Origin: Chanos chanos
Lineage: Eukaryota > Chordata > Actinopteri > Gonorynchiformes > Chanidae
DNA length: 64,000 nucleotides
Reading direction: 5' to 3'
Assembly: GCF_902362185.1 (NCBI RefSeq)
Contig: NC_044506.1
Location: 22,114,451-22,178,450, forward strand
Every line of letters begins with the position of its first letter. The stretch's first letter is position 1. A program made the translations under genes and the position numbers. This document shows, one piece after another, positions 31,156 to 43,460 of this stretch. A model generated the notes under the pieces. The model had not been told where the DNA came from and did no database searches. It worked only from the letters and a program-made list of their open reading frames with translations.

Positions 31156-34100
31156 CCCCTTTCTGCCAGTTCACAGGTAGCACTTGCAGGGCGCTGTAGA
31201 GGGGTGGTGGGCTCAGGTACATCCACAGGCCCAGAAGGACTTTCACCAGGCCTGGTGGCATCAGCATCCTCTGGTGGTCATTAGACTCTTTTGAGGCTGT
31301 GTTGGTGTGTGAAGTTAACCGACCACGCAAATGATCCACATGGCGGTGATGCAATTGCCCATCTGAGTCTGCACTCTGTATGAAACTGGCCCGGTGACAT
31401 CCACAATCACACCCGGGACCCATCTGTGACCCCTAGTATAACTCCTCATGTAGACACTGTCATCTGGTTGAAAACTGCTATTCGTGACTTGATGCTTCTC
31501 CACACTCACCTTCTGCTTGTGGTGCATCTCACTCTCATAGTCAGGATGAAGGCAATCTAGGGCAGTGATCAGGTGTCTGTTCATGAGAAGTTCGTGGCTT
31601 TTCCCTGTTGAAGAATTAGGGGTGACATGATGTGACAGCAGAAATCTAGCCAGACATGTCTGCCAGTCACCGACAGTGATCCTGGATAAGGGCTCTTTGG
31701 TTGTCTGGACCATACGTTCGGCTTGGCCCTTCGAACTGGGATGGTACGGCGCTGTGGTTACATGCCTGACGCCATTACGCCTGGCATGCTGCTCTGTAGA
31801 GGTGAAGGAGGCACCATTGTCGGAGATGATGACATCTGGCAAGCTGTGAGTTGCAAAGAGGAGTCTTAGTGTGCTGTTGACTGCGTTGGACAACATGGAA
31901 CTCACCATGGACACATCTAACCACTTAGAGTGTGAGTCCACTACTATGAGGAATGTCTTTCCTTGGAATGGACCAGCAAAGTCAGTGTGTAGACAGGACC
32001 ATTTCTTAGTTGTCCACTCCCAAGCATGCAGCTGTGCTGCAGGTGGTGTGTGACGTGACCTCTAGCAGATTTCACAGGCCACCATGCATAACTTCTTGCC
32101 AGGCCTTTCATGCGCACAGTGCCAGGGTGTGCATCATGCAGCATGGCAAGCACCTCTTCCCTCGCCAGGCTAGGAATAACTACACAACCCCCCCCCATAA
32201 CAAACAGTTCTTGTGTGCAGACAATTCATGACAACGGACAAGAAATGGCTTGAAACGGCTGTTGGGTGCATCTGTTGGCCATCCATGTAGAACCAAACAC
32301 AGCACAAGGGACAGGACCGGATCTTTCAAAGTAAGGGCAGCAATCTTTGTTGCATGCAACGGGGCATCTGGCACCATTTCTTGGTGGCGTCTCAGTCATA
32401 GCAGTGGGCAGTGTTGAGCGATTCAAAGCATCTGCCAGCTGTTTACCTGGCAGATAGCTCAGTTCATAATCGTAGGCAACATGTGTGGGGACAGGATTGG
32501 CAGCACTGGCTTAGAGTGGTGCAGTAAACCTAAGTGGGGTGTCCAGTCTGTGAAAATGACAACGTGGTAGCCAGAGAGGTATTGATGAAATTTTTTGACT
32601 GCAAAAATGACTGCCATTGCCTCTTTGTCGATTTGTGCATAATTCCTCTCTGTGGAGGACAGAGTTCTGGATGCAAAGCAGATGAAAGCCCCTCAGCCAT
32701 CTGGCTCCATATGAAAGAGCAGCGACTCCAGGCCATAAGGTCACGTCATCAGTCTGTAGCAACTGTTCTGCAGCAGTGTTTGCCTTTTTGTGTGTGTCAG
32801 TCCACTGCCACGAGGCAGACTGGTCAAGTAGACGAAACAGGGGTTCCAGGACAGTAGCCTCACTGGGCAGAAAGCAGCTGTAAAAATTGAGCAGCCCAAA
32901 AAATCACTGAAGCTCCATTTTGTTCTGGGCTGAATAGCCTCCACTTTTTCAGTGAATTCAACCTGGTTGGCAGCAAAGATGCACTTCTCCTTCTGCAATC
33001 TCAATCCTGCTTCCGTAAAGCGTTTTAACACAGCACAAAGCTGTGCATTGTGCTCTTTGATGATTTTGCCAGCGATAAGTGCGTCATCCAGATATGACTG
33101 AACTCTCAGAATAGCAGCAAGAAGGGTATCCATGAAACACTGGAATATTGACACAGCCATTGATACCCCAAACTGCAAGCAGCAGGCTGAAAAAGCCCAC
33201 GATGAGTGTTTATGGTAAACAGCTCTGTAGCATTGTCATCCAACACAAGCTGCTGATAATCTTGTTTGAGGTGAAGTTTAGAAAAAAAACACTCCTCCTG
33301 CTAACTTTGAGAACAGTCCAGCCACAGTAGGAGTAGGGTAAACATCAGGTTCCACAACTGTATCGACTGTGCAGCGATAGTCACCCCATTTCCATAAGCT
33401 GCCATCTTTCTTTGCTATTGGTACGATGGGTGTGGCCCACCTTGAGTTTTGCACTGGTTCAGTTACCAGCTTATCAAGCTGTAGGATAAACAGGGGCAAT
33501 TTTTTTTCTACCCTTATACTGAACCTCCACAAAATTTTTCCCTTTAATCTGCAATTCCGCTTGTGACCACTGCTGCAGCACACTAATGTCTTTATGTATC
33601 ACAGGAGGCTGGACAGGCCACAGTGTGTGATAAGTTCTCTCACCAGTGAAAGAACATGCTATTCCAGAGTCCACCTCCATTACGTGAGTCTTGTTGTTCA
33701 AAATTACGGTGGCTAGATATGTTTGTTTCTTTTCAGCATGTGGCTGCTCTCCCGTGTTGTAGATTGCATATTCATCCTGTTCCTTATGAGTAACGGTGTG
33801 TGTGTGTTGTGCTGATTGGGAGACTGCTGTGGAAGACTCTGTTCCTTGGTTTTCTTTAAACGAACACGAGCTATGTGCCCTCTTTTCTTGCAATAATGGC
33901 ATACTGCAGAGTTAATTTGCAGTTGCACAGGTTATGTGTGCCACCACATTGGAAACATGGGCTCTCATCAGCTTGAACCTCTGCGTGCTTCTGTTTCATC
34001 GCAGGCTGACTGTGTGCATCGCAGGCTGAACTCTGTGGTGGACCGGCTGGTTCTGGATGGAGCACACGGGCTAACAACATTGCTGTCTCAGCAGCTAGTT

Positions 34101-34561
34101 CCTTTTCCTCTGCATTGTTAAATGTGAGTTTTTGCTCGGCCAGCAGGTGGCACTGGAGTGCTTCATTCAGCAGCCTGCAGACAATCTGATCATGTAGCAT
34201 AGCCTTTAGTTGGTCACCAAAAGCAACAAACAGCTTCCGAAGTTCAGCAATGTAGCCTGAAACACTTTGGCCTTGTTTTTGTTTACATTTATGAAACTGA
34301 AACGCTGCACAATTTCTGAAGGAGCTGGACTGTAATGGCGCCTCAAAGCTGATGCTATGTCCACATAGCTCACTGTGGTAGGCAGCCGGGGAGCGAGCAC
34401 AGAACGCAATGTTGAATTTGTTGCAGCACCACACACGCTATCTCGTCCACTATCTCGTTAGCATCAAAAAAACATTCCAGTCATTCAGTGTACTCTTGAA
34501 TTGAATGGCGCAAGCCCTCATCAGACTCTTCTATCTGACTCAGCGTGGTCTTGGTGCTAAT

Positions 34562-34820
34562 TAAGTTTCAAGTTTCAAGTTTCAAGTTTATTTAGAGCCC
34601 AATATCACTGTTTACAGTCTCAAAGGGCTTTACAGGCCACAACAGTCAAATCAAGACAGGACGGCACCCCCTGACTTAATCCTCATGGCGGGCAAGAAAA
34701 ACCTCCCCAAAAATCCAAAAGGGAAATGGGAAAATGGGAGAAGTCTTGAGAAGGACCACAGAGAGAGGAGACCCATCCTTGGCCAGACAGGTGTGCAATA
34801 GGTGCCGACCATGTGGGCAG
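34562..34820 (-). mobile_element. Dispersed repeat nested in the LTR element
   Basis: It begins with tandem TTTCAAG units (34562-34590), followed by a conserved block containing AGAGCCCAATATCAC, AAAGGGCTTTACAG, AAAAACCTCCCC and AGACAGGTGTGCAATAGGTG. This arrangement recurs in fish genomes. The simple-repeat run looks like the 3' tail of a SINE or truncated LINE on the minus strand. Family name not known to me. Confidence 0.6.
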
Positions 34821-34979
34821 TTACAATTGAAAGTAAATTGGAGCATGATTACCCTAATTACTTACAGGTTCGCAAACGACGTTGAAGCTTCGCTGAAAGT
34901 AGCCGTCTCAATGTCATGCATGATCTCTGCAGCTCCAATAAAACTGCTCTCTGCGTTCAGATCCCATCATCGTTGCCAT

Positions 34980-35184
34980 TGTAAGATCTGTAAAAAGGCG
35001 AGGGAGACGTTAGTTGTTAAGCGAACTTTTACGGAACATAGTGTGGAATACAGCATACATAACTTTAGCAAGTGGTACTCACATTGGCTCTATTACACTC
35101 TGCAATTTACTTCCCGCTCCGCGATAAGCACATGGGTATAACTACATGAGCGTGCACATTAACATGAAAACCCAATACACTACA
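34980..35184 (-). repeat. Long terminal repeat (5' LTR of the fossil element)
   Basis: A 205-bp repeat with the same terminal bases as its partner. It is shorter mainly because of one indel near its middle. Confidence 0.88.
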
Positions 35185-35189
35185 CATTG

Positions 35190-36180
35190 CACATCACAAA
35201 CCATTCAGTTTGTGTTCAGTTTCCTTCTGTCACTTGACCAGAATAATGACATGTTAGAGACTATTGTGAGTTTGAACTCAAAAATCTCCTGATCTTGCAC
35301 CCCTTGACAGGCAGGGGCGGGGGTGGGGGGTATGGGGGGTGCAGGTTTAAAACCCCTGATATAGAAAACATACTGTGACAATGTCTCAGTGTTATGGTAA
35401 ATGTCAAATGTTTGATTGTCTCAAAAGGCAACTCAAAACTCAAATGGTTCAATAAAACATCCTCTGTATATGTTCTCCAGGTGAACACATGCATAAGTAA
35501 GGCTTTGTTCATTTAAGTCGAGTTAGATTTTGTTTCCACCAGCCATCACATGTCTCTGATTGGCTGAGGAAGGTACACACCTGTTTGGCAGGTAGAAATC
35601 AGTTCCTTATTATGTGAAGAGGTTGAAAATCAGCACAGCTTTAGTCCTGAACATCTGATTCCACATTCAGAGAGATCCATCAGGACACTGCTGATGCAAA
35701 TTTTTCTTTATGACATCAGTGCTCAATTTACAGAATGATTCCCATGGCCCCAAACATAGAAAACAAACTATGTTATTAGAACTGCGTACAAAGGTTTACT
35801 GGAAATACGTTGAAAGATGAGACTCAATTCATATGTGATTAAACATCTTCATTAACATCATCTGTGAATGAAAGTAATGCTTCTCATGTATTTCCAGGTC
35901 AGTTTAGGATTTTAAAGTCACTTTGGGTGAGCACGAGTAAAGAGGGACATTGTTTTCTACAAAATAAATAAACATGCTGTTAGATCACTTCATTTCTGAT
36001 CAGCTCCAGCTGAAAATCACCCGTATTGTGGTCTCTTTCTCTTTGTCACTCTCTTTTTCTAGAAATGGTAAATTATCCATAATTATCCATACGGCAAATG
36101 CTAAAACACCACATAGTGAAGAAGACACAGTGGAATTCGAACATGTGATTGAAAGTCTCAGTAGATAAAGACATATGTAG
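35190..36180 (+). other. Intergenic DNA upstream of apoA-IV gene C
   Basis: The part from about 35520 onward is a diverged relative of the DNA upstream of genes D and E: GGCTGAGGAAGG, TTTGGCAGGTAGAAATCAG and ACAAAGGTTTAC recur in the same order. No gene was found. Confidence 0.6.
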
Positions 36181-36298
36181 GGGAGAACAGTGAACGAACC
36201 CACCTGTGTGCACTGGGGGCCAGTTACAGTTCAGTTAAAGGTGTGATGTGGAATGAGTGACAGTCTACAGGTAGTAAAGACAACAGGGAGCTCATTTC

Positions 36299-36340
36299 TG
36301 GACTTTGTCTCCTGCATCAGCTCTCTGCTCTGTATAAATA
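36299..36340 (+). promoter_or_regulatory. apoa4: apoA-IV gene C promoter: HNF4-type site and TATA box
   Basis: TGGACTTTG (complement of CAAAGTCCA) at 36299-36307 and TATAAATA at 36333-36340, spaced 25 nt. Transcription probably starts near 36362. The untranslated exon ends at 36398 with a GTAAG donor, and the next exon starts at 36488. Confidence 0.78.
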
Positions 36341-36501
36341 CCTCAATCCTCATACCAGACCAACATACACACAATTCAGACAGAGACAAGCTTCGCTGGT
36401 AAGAGTCTGGCTGGTATTTCTGAATTAAGGTATATTGGTGAACTCATGGAATATATTAACCAAACTTCTCATTTTTCCCCACTACAGTGTGAGATACAGA
36501 C

Positions 36502-37644
36502 ATGAGGGTCGTTGTGTTTCTTGCTGTTGTTGTTTTCTCTGGTAAGTTGCTGTGGAGACACAATGTAAACTAGTTGATTTGTGATTCATGAATTACTGAC
36601 ATACTGTATTAGTCTCTGCTATTTTACAGTGAATGCGCTGTTATCAATACACTCGATCGATCATACCTACAGACAAATAACAATCAGAATATGAAACACA
36701 TCTAAATTCACATTTTCTTTATAGGATGTCTTGTCACTTGGTAGGATAACAAATGAAAAGTCAAATTCATGTAGCCCAAATTTTCTTAACAGGTTGCCAT
36801 GCCAATGTCATGTGGCCAGACCAACTCCAGGTCCAGACGGACTTGGTGAAAGATGCATTCTGGGACTACGTTGCTAAGGCAACACTCACTGCTGAAGACA
36901 CATTGCAGAAGATCAGGATGTCTGAATTGGGACAGGAAATCAAGTAAGTCACAATATGTCCGTATAGGATTGTTGAATTTATTCATACTGAGAAACTTCC
37001 TGTGGTGCCAAACTCCCCTGCTACACACATTCACACCGATCTTTACAAATGTTCATTTGTGTAGTGCCAGGATTTCTGAGGGCGCCGACACCATCAGCCA
37101 ATACACAGTGGCCGTGCGTGGTCAGGTGACTCCTCTGACTCAGGAGCTCCTGGACAAAGTCTCCCAGGAGGCTGAGCAGTTGAAGGTTCGTCTGGAGCAG
37201 GACCTGAGCTCTCTGAGGTCCCAGCTGGAGCCCTACGCTGAGGAGCTGAGGATGGAGGTCCAGAAACAGGTGGAGCAGCTGAAACAGAATGTGGCTCCCT
37301 ACTCAGAGGCCCTGGACACCCACACCCTGAGAGCCACACTGCTTCAGAAGAGTGAGGAGCTGAGGGGGAGTCTGGAGAAGAGTGTGAAGCAGCTGGAGTC
37401 TCAGCTGGGCCCCCATACTGAGGAGCTGAAGGAGAAAATGGATCAGCACCTCCAGGACTTCCAGAGGAACATGGCACCACTTGCACAGAGCATCCAGGCC
37501 CAGTTAGTCCAGAGAGGTCAGGAGGTTGAGAGGAGTCTGGTCCCACTTGCAGAAGAGCTGAAGACAAAGCTAGACCCCTATGCCAAGGACCTGAAAGTCC
37601 AACTGACTTCACTCTGGGAGTCTTTCACCAAGACACAGCAGTGA
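36502..37644 (+). CDS. apoa4: Apolipoprotein A-IV, gene C
   Basis: Exons 36502-36541, 36793-36943 and 37065-37644 give 256 residues. The signal peptide is MRVVVFLAVVVFSGCHA. Exon 3 encodes the proline-punctuated 22-residue helices and ends SLWESFTKTQQ. The predicted protein matches gene D except for one residue in the signal peptide (Val4 here, Ile4 in D), so this pair is the youngest in the cluster or has been homogenised. It has Lys-Val-Gln near the C-terminus where A, B and E have Lys-Thr-Gln. An AATAAA at 37853-37858 probably ends the message. Its secretion and lipid-carrier role follow from the family. Confidence 0.95.
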
Positions 37645-38732
37645 TGGGACAAATCCAGCCTCTTCTTTCTTCAACACTTTGGATGATATCTGTTATTTTC
37701 ACAATGACAGATTATTAAAGGCTGTCCTATTGACTGTTTACATATTCATCCAGTCTCAAGAAGTCATAAAGTTTCATATTTATTTATTTTATCACGTGTC
37801 TGTTCCATGTAGTGCCTAAATTGTGTGGCCAAAATTTAAAAATGTGACTTTGAATAAACTGAATGTTGGAACCCCAAAGTTGTTCTTTTTTGCAAATCCA
37901 TAAACAATTAACCAATTTTAATGCAATGACAGACTGAAACATAAACTGTACCCTTTGCGAAAAACAAAAGCACAGAATCTTTGCTCAAATCATTGTGTTG
38001 CTAAGTGTTCCATAGCACATCTACAATCCAGGTTTTCATCTTTTTCATGCCTGATCTTTTTGAATGTTTGATCAGAGTGACATCATGTTTCTCTTCCATC
38101 AGAACACATCATGTCGCTTTCTTGTCTCTGTCACAGTTTTACACACTGTCAGTTTATTGTCTTTACCCATGAATCCAGCATTAGACAGAGGATAGAGCAG
38201 GTTTTGTATGACTCTAAGGTGATCAGCTCTGGGTGACATCACTTGACACTGAGACGTTTCACTTCTGATAATTCACACAGTTTAAAGATCAGCAAGAGCA
38301 AATGCAAACTATATCTTTTTCCACACACATTTAGTAGAAAACATAGAGTTTCATGGCTATTCCTATTTGTAGTCACCCATGTGGATGGACAAATTGTAAG
38401 AATAGGCTTAGAAAACTCTTGTTCTCCTAGGGCTGAAGAATATTAGACCGCAACAAAATTACATTAAGACTATTTACAAAATTAAAATAATGACATAATT
38501 CAAAGTAAAATAAATAGATCAGTCCTTTGATTTACCTTGAGGAAATTCATGAGGATTCGCAAATCTTTTTTAAAACAGTGATATTTTTGGCTATGTAAAC
38601 TTGTACAACACTAGTGAGCTGTGGCTAAAACATTCTGCACAGTGAAAATGATTCAAATGAAGAACCATCAGCTTCCATTAGTTTATCCTTTTCACTCCAC
38701 TCAGTCTGTTCTCCTCTTGTCCTCTGTCTCCT
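37645..38732 (+). other. 3' UTR and intergenic half of the first tandem unit
   Basis: Nearly base-for-base identical to 44604-45691 downstream of gene D. Beyond the AATAAA there is no gene. Confidence 0.75.
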
Positions 38733-38745
38733 TCACTATAACCTT
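38733..38745. repeat. Target-site duplication, left copy
   Basis: TCACTATAACCTT, identical to 42090-42102. The empty site is seen at 45692-45704 beside gene D (one base different) and, inverted, at 26511-26523. Confidence 0.92.
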
Positions 38746-41700
38746 CCATCCATCCATCCATTTTCTCCCGCTTATCCGGGACCGGGTCGCGGTGGCAGCA
38801 GGCTGAGGAGGGTCGCCCAGACATCCCTTTCCCCGGCTACATCCACCAGCTCCTCCTGGGGGATCCCAAGGCGTTCCCAGGCCAGCCGAGATATATATTT
38901 CTCCCAACGTGTCCTGGGTCTTCCCCGGGGTCTCCTCCCAGTTGGTCGCGCCCGGAACACCTCCATAGGGAGGCGCCCAGGAGGCATCCTGACGAGATGC
39001 TCGAACCACCTCAACTGACTCCTTTCAATGCGGAGGAGCAGCGGCTCTACTCCAAGCTCCTCCCGGGTGTCCGAGCTCCTCACCCTATCCCTAAGGGTGC
39101 GCCCAGCCACCCTGCGGAGGAAGCTCATTTCCGCCGCTTGTATCCGCGATCTCATTCTTTCGGTCACTACCCAGAGTTCGTGACCATAGGTGAGGGTTGG
39201 AACAAAGATCGACTGGTAAATTGAGAGCCTTGCCTTCTGACTCAGCTCCTTCTTCACCACGACGGTCCGGTACAACGACCGCATGACTGCCGCCGCCGCC
39301 CCGATCCGTCTGTCGATCTCCCGCTCCATTTTACCCTCACTCGTGAACAAGACCCCAAGATACTTGAACTCCTCCACCTGAGGCAGGAACTCAGTCCCAA
39401 CTCGGAGGGGGCAAGCCACCTTTTTCCGGCATAGGACCATGGCCTCGGACTTGGAGGTGCTGATCCTCATCCCGACTGCTTCACACTCGGCTGCAAACCG
39501 CCCCAATGTGTGCTGGAGGTCACAGTTTGATGAGGCCAACAGAACCACATCATCTGCAAAAAGCAGAGATGCAATCCTAAGGCCACCGTACTGGACACCC
39601 TCCTCACCCCGACTGCGCCTTGAGATCCTGTCCATGAAAATTAAGAACAAGCTCGGAGACAAGGTACAGCCCTGGCGGAGTCCAACACTCACCGGGAATG
39701 AGCTTGACTTTGTGCCGAGAATACGGACACAGCTCTCACTGCGGCTGTACAGGGACCGAATGGCTCGCAGCAGCGAACCCGGCACCCCATACTCCCGCAG
39801 TACCCCCCACAGGACACCCCGGGGGACACGATCGTAAGCCTTCTCCAGGTCCACAAAACACATGTAGACTGGGTTGGCAAATTCCCATGATCCCTCCAGT
39901 ATCCGTGCGAGGGTGAACAGCTGGTCCGTTGTTCCACGGCCAGGACGGAATCCACATTGTTCCTCCTGTATCCGAGGTTCGACAATCGGCCGCAGTCTCC
40001 TTTCCAATACCCTAGAGTAGGCTTTCCCAGGGAGGCTGAGTAGTGTGATACCCCGATAGTTGGAGCACACTCTCCGGTCCCCTTTTTTAAAAATGGGGAC
40101 CACCACCCCCGTCTGCCACTCCACAGGCACTGTCCCTGACTCCCACGCGACGTTGAAGAGGCGTGTCAGCCATGACAGCCCAACAACATCCAAAGCCTTC
40201 AGCATTTCAGGGCGGATCTCATCCACCCCTGGCGCCTTGCCACTGTGGAGTTTTCTAACTGCCTCAGTGACCTCTGCCAGAGAGATGGGTGACGACCCTC
40301 CTGATTCTTCTGGCCCTGCCTCCTCTATGGAGGGCGTGTCAGTCGGATTTAGGAGCTCCTCAAAGTGTTCCTTCCACCGTCCGACCACATCCTCAGTTGA
40401 GGTCAGGACCTCCCCATCCCTGCTGAGAACAGCCTGGACGAGGCCCTGCCTGCCCTTCCTGAGTCGCCTGACGGTTTGCCAGAACCTCTTTGAGGCCAAC
40501 CGAAAGTCCTTTTCCATGGCCTCCCCAAACTCCTCCCATACCCGAGTTTTTGCTTCCATGACAGCCGTTGCTGCTGCCCTTTTGGCATGCCGGTACCCCT
40601 CAGCCAATTCCGGAGTCCCCCGTGCTAGCCAAGCCCGGAAGGCCTCCTTCTTCAGCCTGACGGCTTCCCTCACCGGTGGCGTCCACCACCGGGTCCTTGG
40701 GTTGCCGCCACGACAGGCACCAACGACCGTCTGGCCACAGCTCAATGCTGCCGCTTCAACAATGGAGGCTCTGAACAGGGTCCATTCAGACTCCATGTCC
40801 CCAGCCTCCCTCGGGATCAGGGAGAAGCTCCGCCGGAGGTGTGAGTTGAAGATCTTCCGCACAGGGTCCTCAGCCAGCCGTTCCCAGTTCACCCTCACTA
40901 TGCGCTTGGGTTTACCAGGTCTGTCTGGCAGCCTCCCCCGCCATCTGATCCAACTCACCACCAGGTGGTGATCAGTTGACAGCTCTGCCCCTCTCTTCAC
41001 CCGAGTGTCCAGCACATACGGTCGCAGGTCTGATGAGACAACTACAAAGTCGATCATCGACCGTTGGCCTAAGGAGCTCTGGTACCAGGTACACTTATGA
41101 GCTACCTTATGCTCGAACATGGTGTTTGTTATGGACAATCCATGACTCGCACAGAAGTCCAATAACAAAGCACCACTCGGGTTCAGATCAGGTAGGCCGT
41201 TCCTCCCAATCACTCCCCTCCAAGTCTCTCCATCATTGCCAACGTGAGCATTGAAGTCTCCCAGTAGAACTACAGAGTCCCCAGATGGTGTCTTCACTAG
41301 GACACTTTCCAGTGTATCTAGGAAGGCTGGGTACTCTGAGCTGCCGTTCGGCGCGTACGCCGTCACGACAGTCAGAGATTTCCCCCCTGCAACCCGAAGG
41401 CGCAGTGAGGCAACCCTTTCGTTCACCGGGACAAACTCCACCACGGCGGTGCTCAGTCGGGGGCTAACAAGTAACCCCACACCTGCCCGCCGCCTCTCGC
41501 CCCAGGCAACTCCAGAGAAGGACAGAGTCCAGCCCCCATCCAGGAGTTTGGTTCCAGAGCCAAGACTGTGCGTAGAAGTGAGCCCAACTATATCTAGTTG
41601 GTATCGCTCCACCTCCCGCACAAGTTCCGGCTCCTTCCCCCCCAGAGAGGTGACATTCCATGTACCAAAAGCCAGTTTCTGCACCGTAAGTCCAGTCCGC

Positions 41701-42089
41701 TGGGGCCCTCGCCCCATCCTGCCACCCGTGTGGCATCGCACCCGGCCCCTATTTCTCCCCTCGCAGGTGGTGGGCCCACGAGAGGGCAGCCCCACGTTGC
41801 TCGTTCGGGCTGAGCCCGGCTGGACCCCGTGGCAGGTCCAGCCACCAGGCGCTCGCCGACGAGCTCCCCTCCCAGGCCTGGCTCCAGGAGGTGGCCCCGG
41901 TCTCCCTATTCCGGGCGAGGTGCCTGTTTCTTCGTGTGTGCTGTTCATAAGGGCTCTTCTGAATCGCTTTTTGTCTGGCCCCTCACCTGGGACCTCTCTG
42001 CCTTGGGTGACCCTACCAGGAGCTTAATGCTCCAGGCAGCACAGCTCCCAGGATCACAGGGACTCACAAACCCCTCCACCACGATAAGG
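38746..42089 (-). mobile_element. Full-length non-LTR retrotransposon (fish LINE, RTE-like)
   Basis: A 3,344-bp element inserted in the intergenic DNA between apoA-IV genes C and D. It has a 5' leader of about 140 bp, one long open frame and a 3' UTR of only about 26 bp made largely of GATG repeats, with no poly-A. A very short 3' end of GATG repeats is described for the fish RTE element Rex3; the protein here looks RTE-like, but I cannot confirm the clade. The perfect 13-bp target duplications and open frame indicate a recent insertion. Confidence 0.9.
38772..41948 (-). CDS. LINE polyprotein: AP-type endonuclease and reverse transcriptase
   Basis: 1,058 residues without interruption. Residues 1-85 are Arg/Pro/Gly-rich and basic. 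About 90-335 are an AP-endonuclease-like domain with TWNV (97-100), GDFNAHVGN (230-238), MIDFV (298-302) and a terminal TDHHLVV (325-331). About 560-850 are reverse transcriptase with [18 protein letters not shown] (698-708), QGCTLSP (759-765) and the catalytic FADD (797-800). The C-terminal part ([20 protein letters not shown]) is basic and probably binds nucleic acid. Oddity: the position where this endonuclease fold normally has a catalytic Glu (as in QET or SE) reads LTSTHS (123-128), with no acid. The start codon is the first ATG of the open frame. The element serves itself and has no host role visible here. Confidence 0.9.
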   Translation of the reverse strand: MNSTHEETGTSPGIGRPGPPPGARPGRGARRRAPGGWTCHGVQPGSARTSNVGLPSRGPTTCEGRNRGRVRCHTGGRMGRGPQRTGLTVQKLAFGTWNVTSLGGKEPELVREVERYQLDIVGLTSTHSLGSGTKLLDGGWTLSFSGVAWGERRRAGVGLLVSPRLSTAVVEFVPVNERVASLRLRVAGGKSLTVVTAYAPNGSSEYPAFLDTLESVLVKTPSGDSVVLLGDFNAHVGNDGETWRGVIGRNGLPDLNPSGALLLDFCASHGLSITNTMFEHKVAHKCTWYQSSLGQRSMIDFVVVSSDLRPYVLDTRVKRGAELSTDHHLVVSWIRWRGRLPDRPGKPKRIVRVNWERLAEDPVRKIFNSHLRRSFSLIPREAGDMESEWTLFRASIVEAAALSCGQTVVGACRGGNPRTRWWTPPVREAVRLKKEAFRAWLARGTPELAEGYRHAKRAAATAVMEAKTRVWEEFGEAMEKDFRLASKRFWQTVRRLRKGRQGLVQAVLSRDGEVLTSTEDVVGRWKEHFEELLNPTDTPSIEEAGPEESGGSSPISLAEVTEAVRKLHSGKAPGVDEIRPEMLKALDVVGLSWLTRLFNVAWESGTVPVEWQTGVVVPIFKKGDRRVCSNYRGITLLSLPGKAYSRVLERRLRPIVEPRIQEEQCGFRPGRGTTDQLFTLARILEGSWEFANPVYMCFVDLEKAYDRVPRGVLWGVLREYGVPGSLLRAIRSLYSRSESCVRILGTKSSSFPVSVGLRQGCTLSPSLFLIFMDRISRRSRGEEGVQYGGLRIASLLFADDVVLLASSNCDLQHTLGRFAAECEAVGMRISTSKSEAMVLCRKKVACPLRVGTEFLPQVEEFKYLGVLFTSEGKMEREIDRRIGAAAAVMRSLYRTVVVKKELSQKARLSIYQSIFVPTLTYGHELWVVTERMRSRIQAAEMSFLRRVAGRTLRDRVRSSDTREELGVEPLLLRIERSQLRWFEHLVRMPPGRLPMEVFRARPTGRRPRGRPRTRWEKYISRLAWERLGIPQEELVDVAGERDVWATLLSLLPPRPGPG

Positions 42090-42102
42090 TCACTATAACC
42101 TT
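42090..42102. repeat. Target-site duplication, right copy
   Basis: TCACTATAACCTT, an exact match to the left copy. Confidence 0.92.
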
Positions 42103-43257
42103 TACTTTTTAAAAGAACATGCAGTTGGTGGACTGGTCACCATAAACCATCACAGCAATAATTTGGCTTCCCACTCCTCAGTCATGTTACTGGGTTAATT
42201 GTAATCAGAAAATTACAATTTTTGAACTAAAATGTATGACGAATCCTGATACATATACATCAGTCACTCAAAAAAACCCCTTGGGCCAGATAATAATACA
42301 GTGTTTTGTATGAAATTAAAAATGTTGAACTGTCTGTTCATGATTATGAGTAAGTCAGACAAGATGTTGAACATTGGTTTGCAACTCGATCAAATGATGG
42401 AGAAAGGGACCCGTGATGTTGTTTTGTGGTGAAATGGCAACAACTTAACATTCACAGTAATAATCCAGTGACAATGTGACTGAATAAGATCCTCTGTGTC
42501 CAAAGTCTCTAAGTACATATAAGGGAATCACAACTCAGGCCCTGAAATCCATATGTCTTCTTTGATTTTATGAGTTTGTTTCCATTAAGCACTTCATTTC
42601 TCTTACTGGCTGAGGAAGGCACACACCAGTTTGGCAGGTAGAAATCAGTCTCCGACTGATTGGGGAGGCAGAAAATCAGCAGGACTTTGACCCTTGAAGA
42701 CCAGACTCGACCACCCAACATTCACAGGGATTCATTATGACGCTGCTGGTGTATGTTCATCTTTATGACATCAGCGTTCAATGTACAGAATGCTTCCTGG
42801 CATAAAACTTTGGCCCCAAACATAGAAAACTCCCTATGGTATTGTAAGTGTGTACAAAGGTTTACCAGAAATAGGTTAAAAATGAGACATGCTTCAGATG
42901 TGATTCAACATCCACATAAACATTATCTGTGATTGAAAATAATACTTTTCATATATTTTCCCGGCCAATGGGATAGTGGAAGTCATCCACATTGTGATCT
43001 CTTTCTCTGCGTCACTCTTTTTTTGAGAATGTTTATGAAAATGATCCATAAGACAAATGCTAAAACATCACATAGTGAAGAAAACACAGTGGAATGTGAA
43101 CATGTGATTGAAAGTCTCAGTAGATAAAGACATGTGTAAGGGAGAACAGTGAACGAACCCACCTGTGTGCACTGGGGGCCAGTTACAGTTCAGTTAAAGG
43201 TGTGATGTGGAATGAGTGACAGTCTACAGGTAGTAAAGACAACAGGGAGTTCATTTC
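42103..43257 (+). other. Intergenic DNA of the second tandem unit, upstream of gene D
   Basis: A close copy of the DNA upstream of gene E (45705-46859) and, inverted, of the DNA upstream of gene A. No gene lies in it; the 60-70-codon open frames recur only because the DNA is duplicated. Confidence 0.75.
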
Positions 43258-43299
43258 TGGACTTTGTCTCCTGCATCAGCTCTCTGCTCTGTATAAATA
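43258..43299 (+). promoter_or_regulatory. apoa4: apoA-IV gene D promoter: HNF4-type site and TATA box
   Basis: TGGACTTTG at 43258-43266 and TATAAATA at 43292-43299, spaced 25 nt, as in the other copies. Confidence 0.78.
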
Positions 43300-43460
43300 C
43301 CTCAATCCTCATACCAGACCAACATACACACAATTCAGACAGAGACAAGCTTCGCTGGTAAGAGTCTGGCTGGTATTTCTGAATTAAGGTATATTGGTGA
43401 ACTCATGGAATATATTAACCAAACTTCTCATTTTCCCCCACTACAGTGTGAGATACAGAC

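Larger units (their letters stand above)
30935..35184 (-). mobile_element. Old, broken Ty3/gypsy-type LTR retrotransposon
   Basis: A fossil element on the minus strand. Terminal repeats lie at 30935-31155 and 34980-35184, and a 5-bp target duplication CATTG at 30930-30934 and 35185-35189 marks both ends. Recognisable parts in order from right to left are a gag region with a CCHC zinc knuckle (about 34430-33870), an aspartic protease region (about 33900-33500), reverse transcriptase with a YLDD-type active site (about 33580-32740), a probable RNase H stretch, and an integrase core (about 32200-31320). That order places it in Ty3/gypsy. A polypurine tract abuts the left repeat. The element is broken, with roughly half a dozen or more breaks, and another repeat is inserted in it. 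The two terminal repeats differ at about one site in eight by eye, so the insertion is old. Confidence 0.88.

Noticed and set aside
37094-37612. A 172-codon antisense frame over exon 3 of apoA-IV genes A, C, D and E, with a shorter version in gene B
   Set aside because: It is a by-product of the periodic CAG/GAG/CTG-rich codons of the amphipathic helices. It has no promoter or splice context, and the composition is mirror-like.
36853-37644. A 263-codon frame running from exon 2 through intron 2 into exon 3 of apoA-IV gene C; the same appears in A, D and E
   Set aside because: It uses a different frame in exon 2 and depends on the intron having no stop. From the true start codon, intron retention gives a stop at once (ATC AAG TAA). 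It recurs only because the genes are duplicates.
39439-42027. Plus-strand frames of 70-300 codons within the LINE
   Set aside because: They are antisense shadows of the LINE polyprotein on the minus strand, a GC-rich sequence that leaves long open frames by chance.
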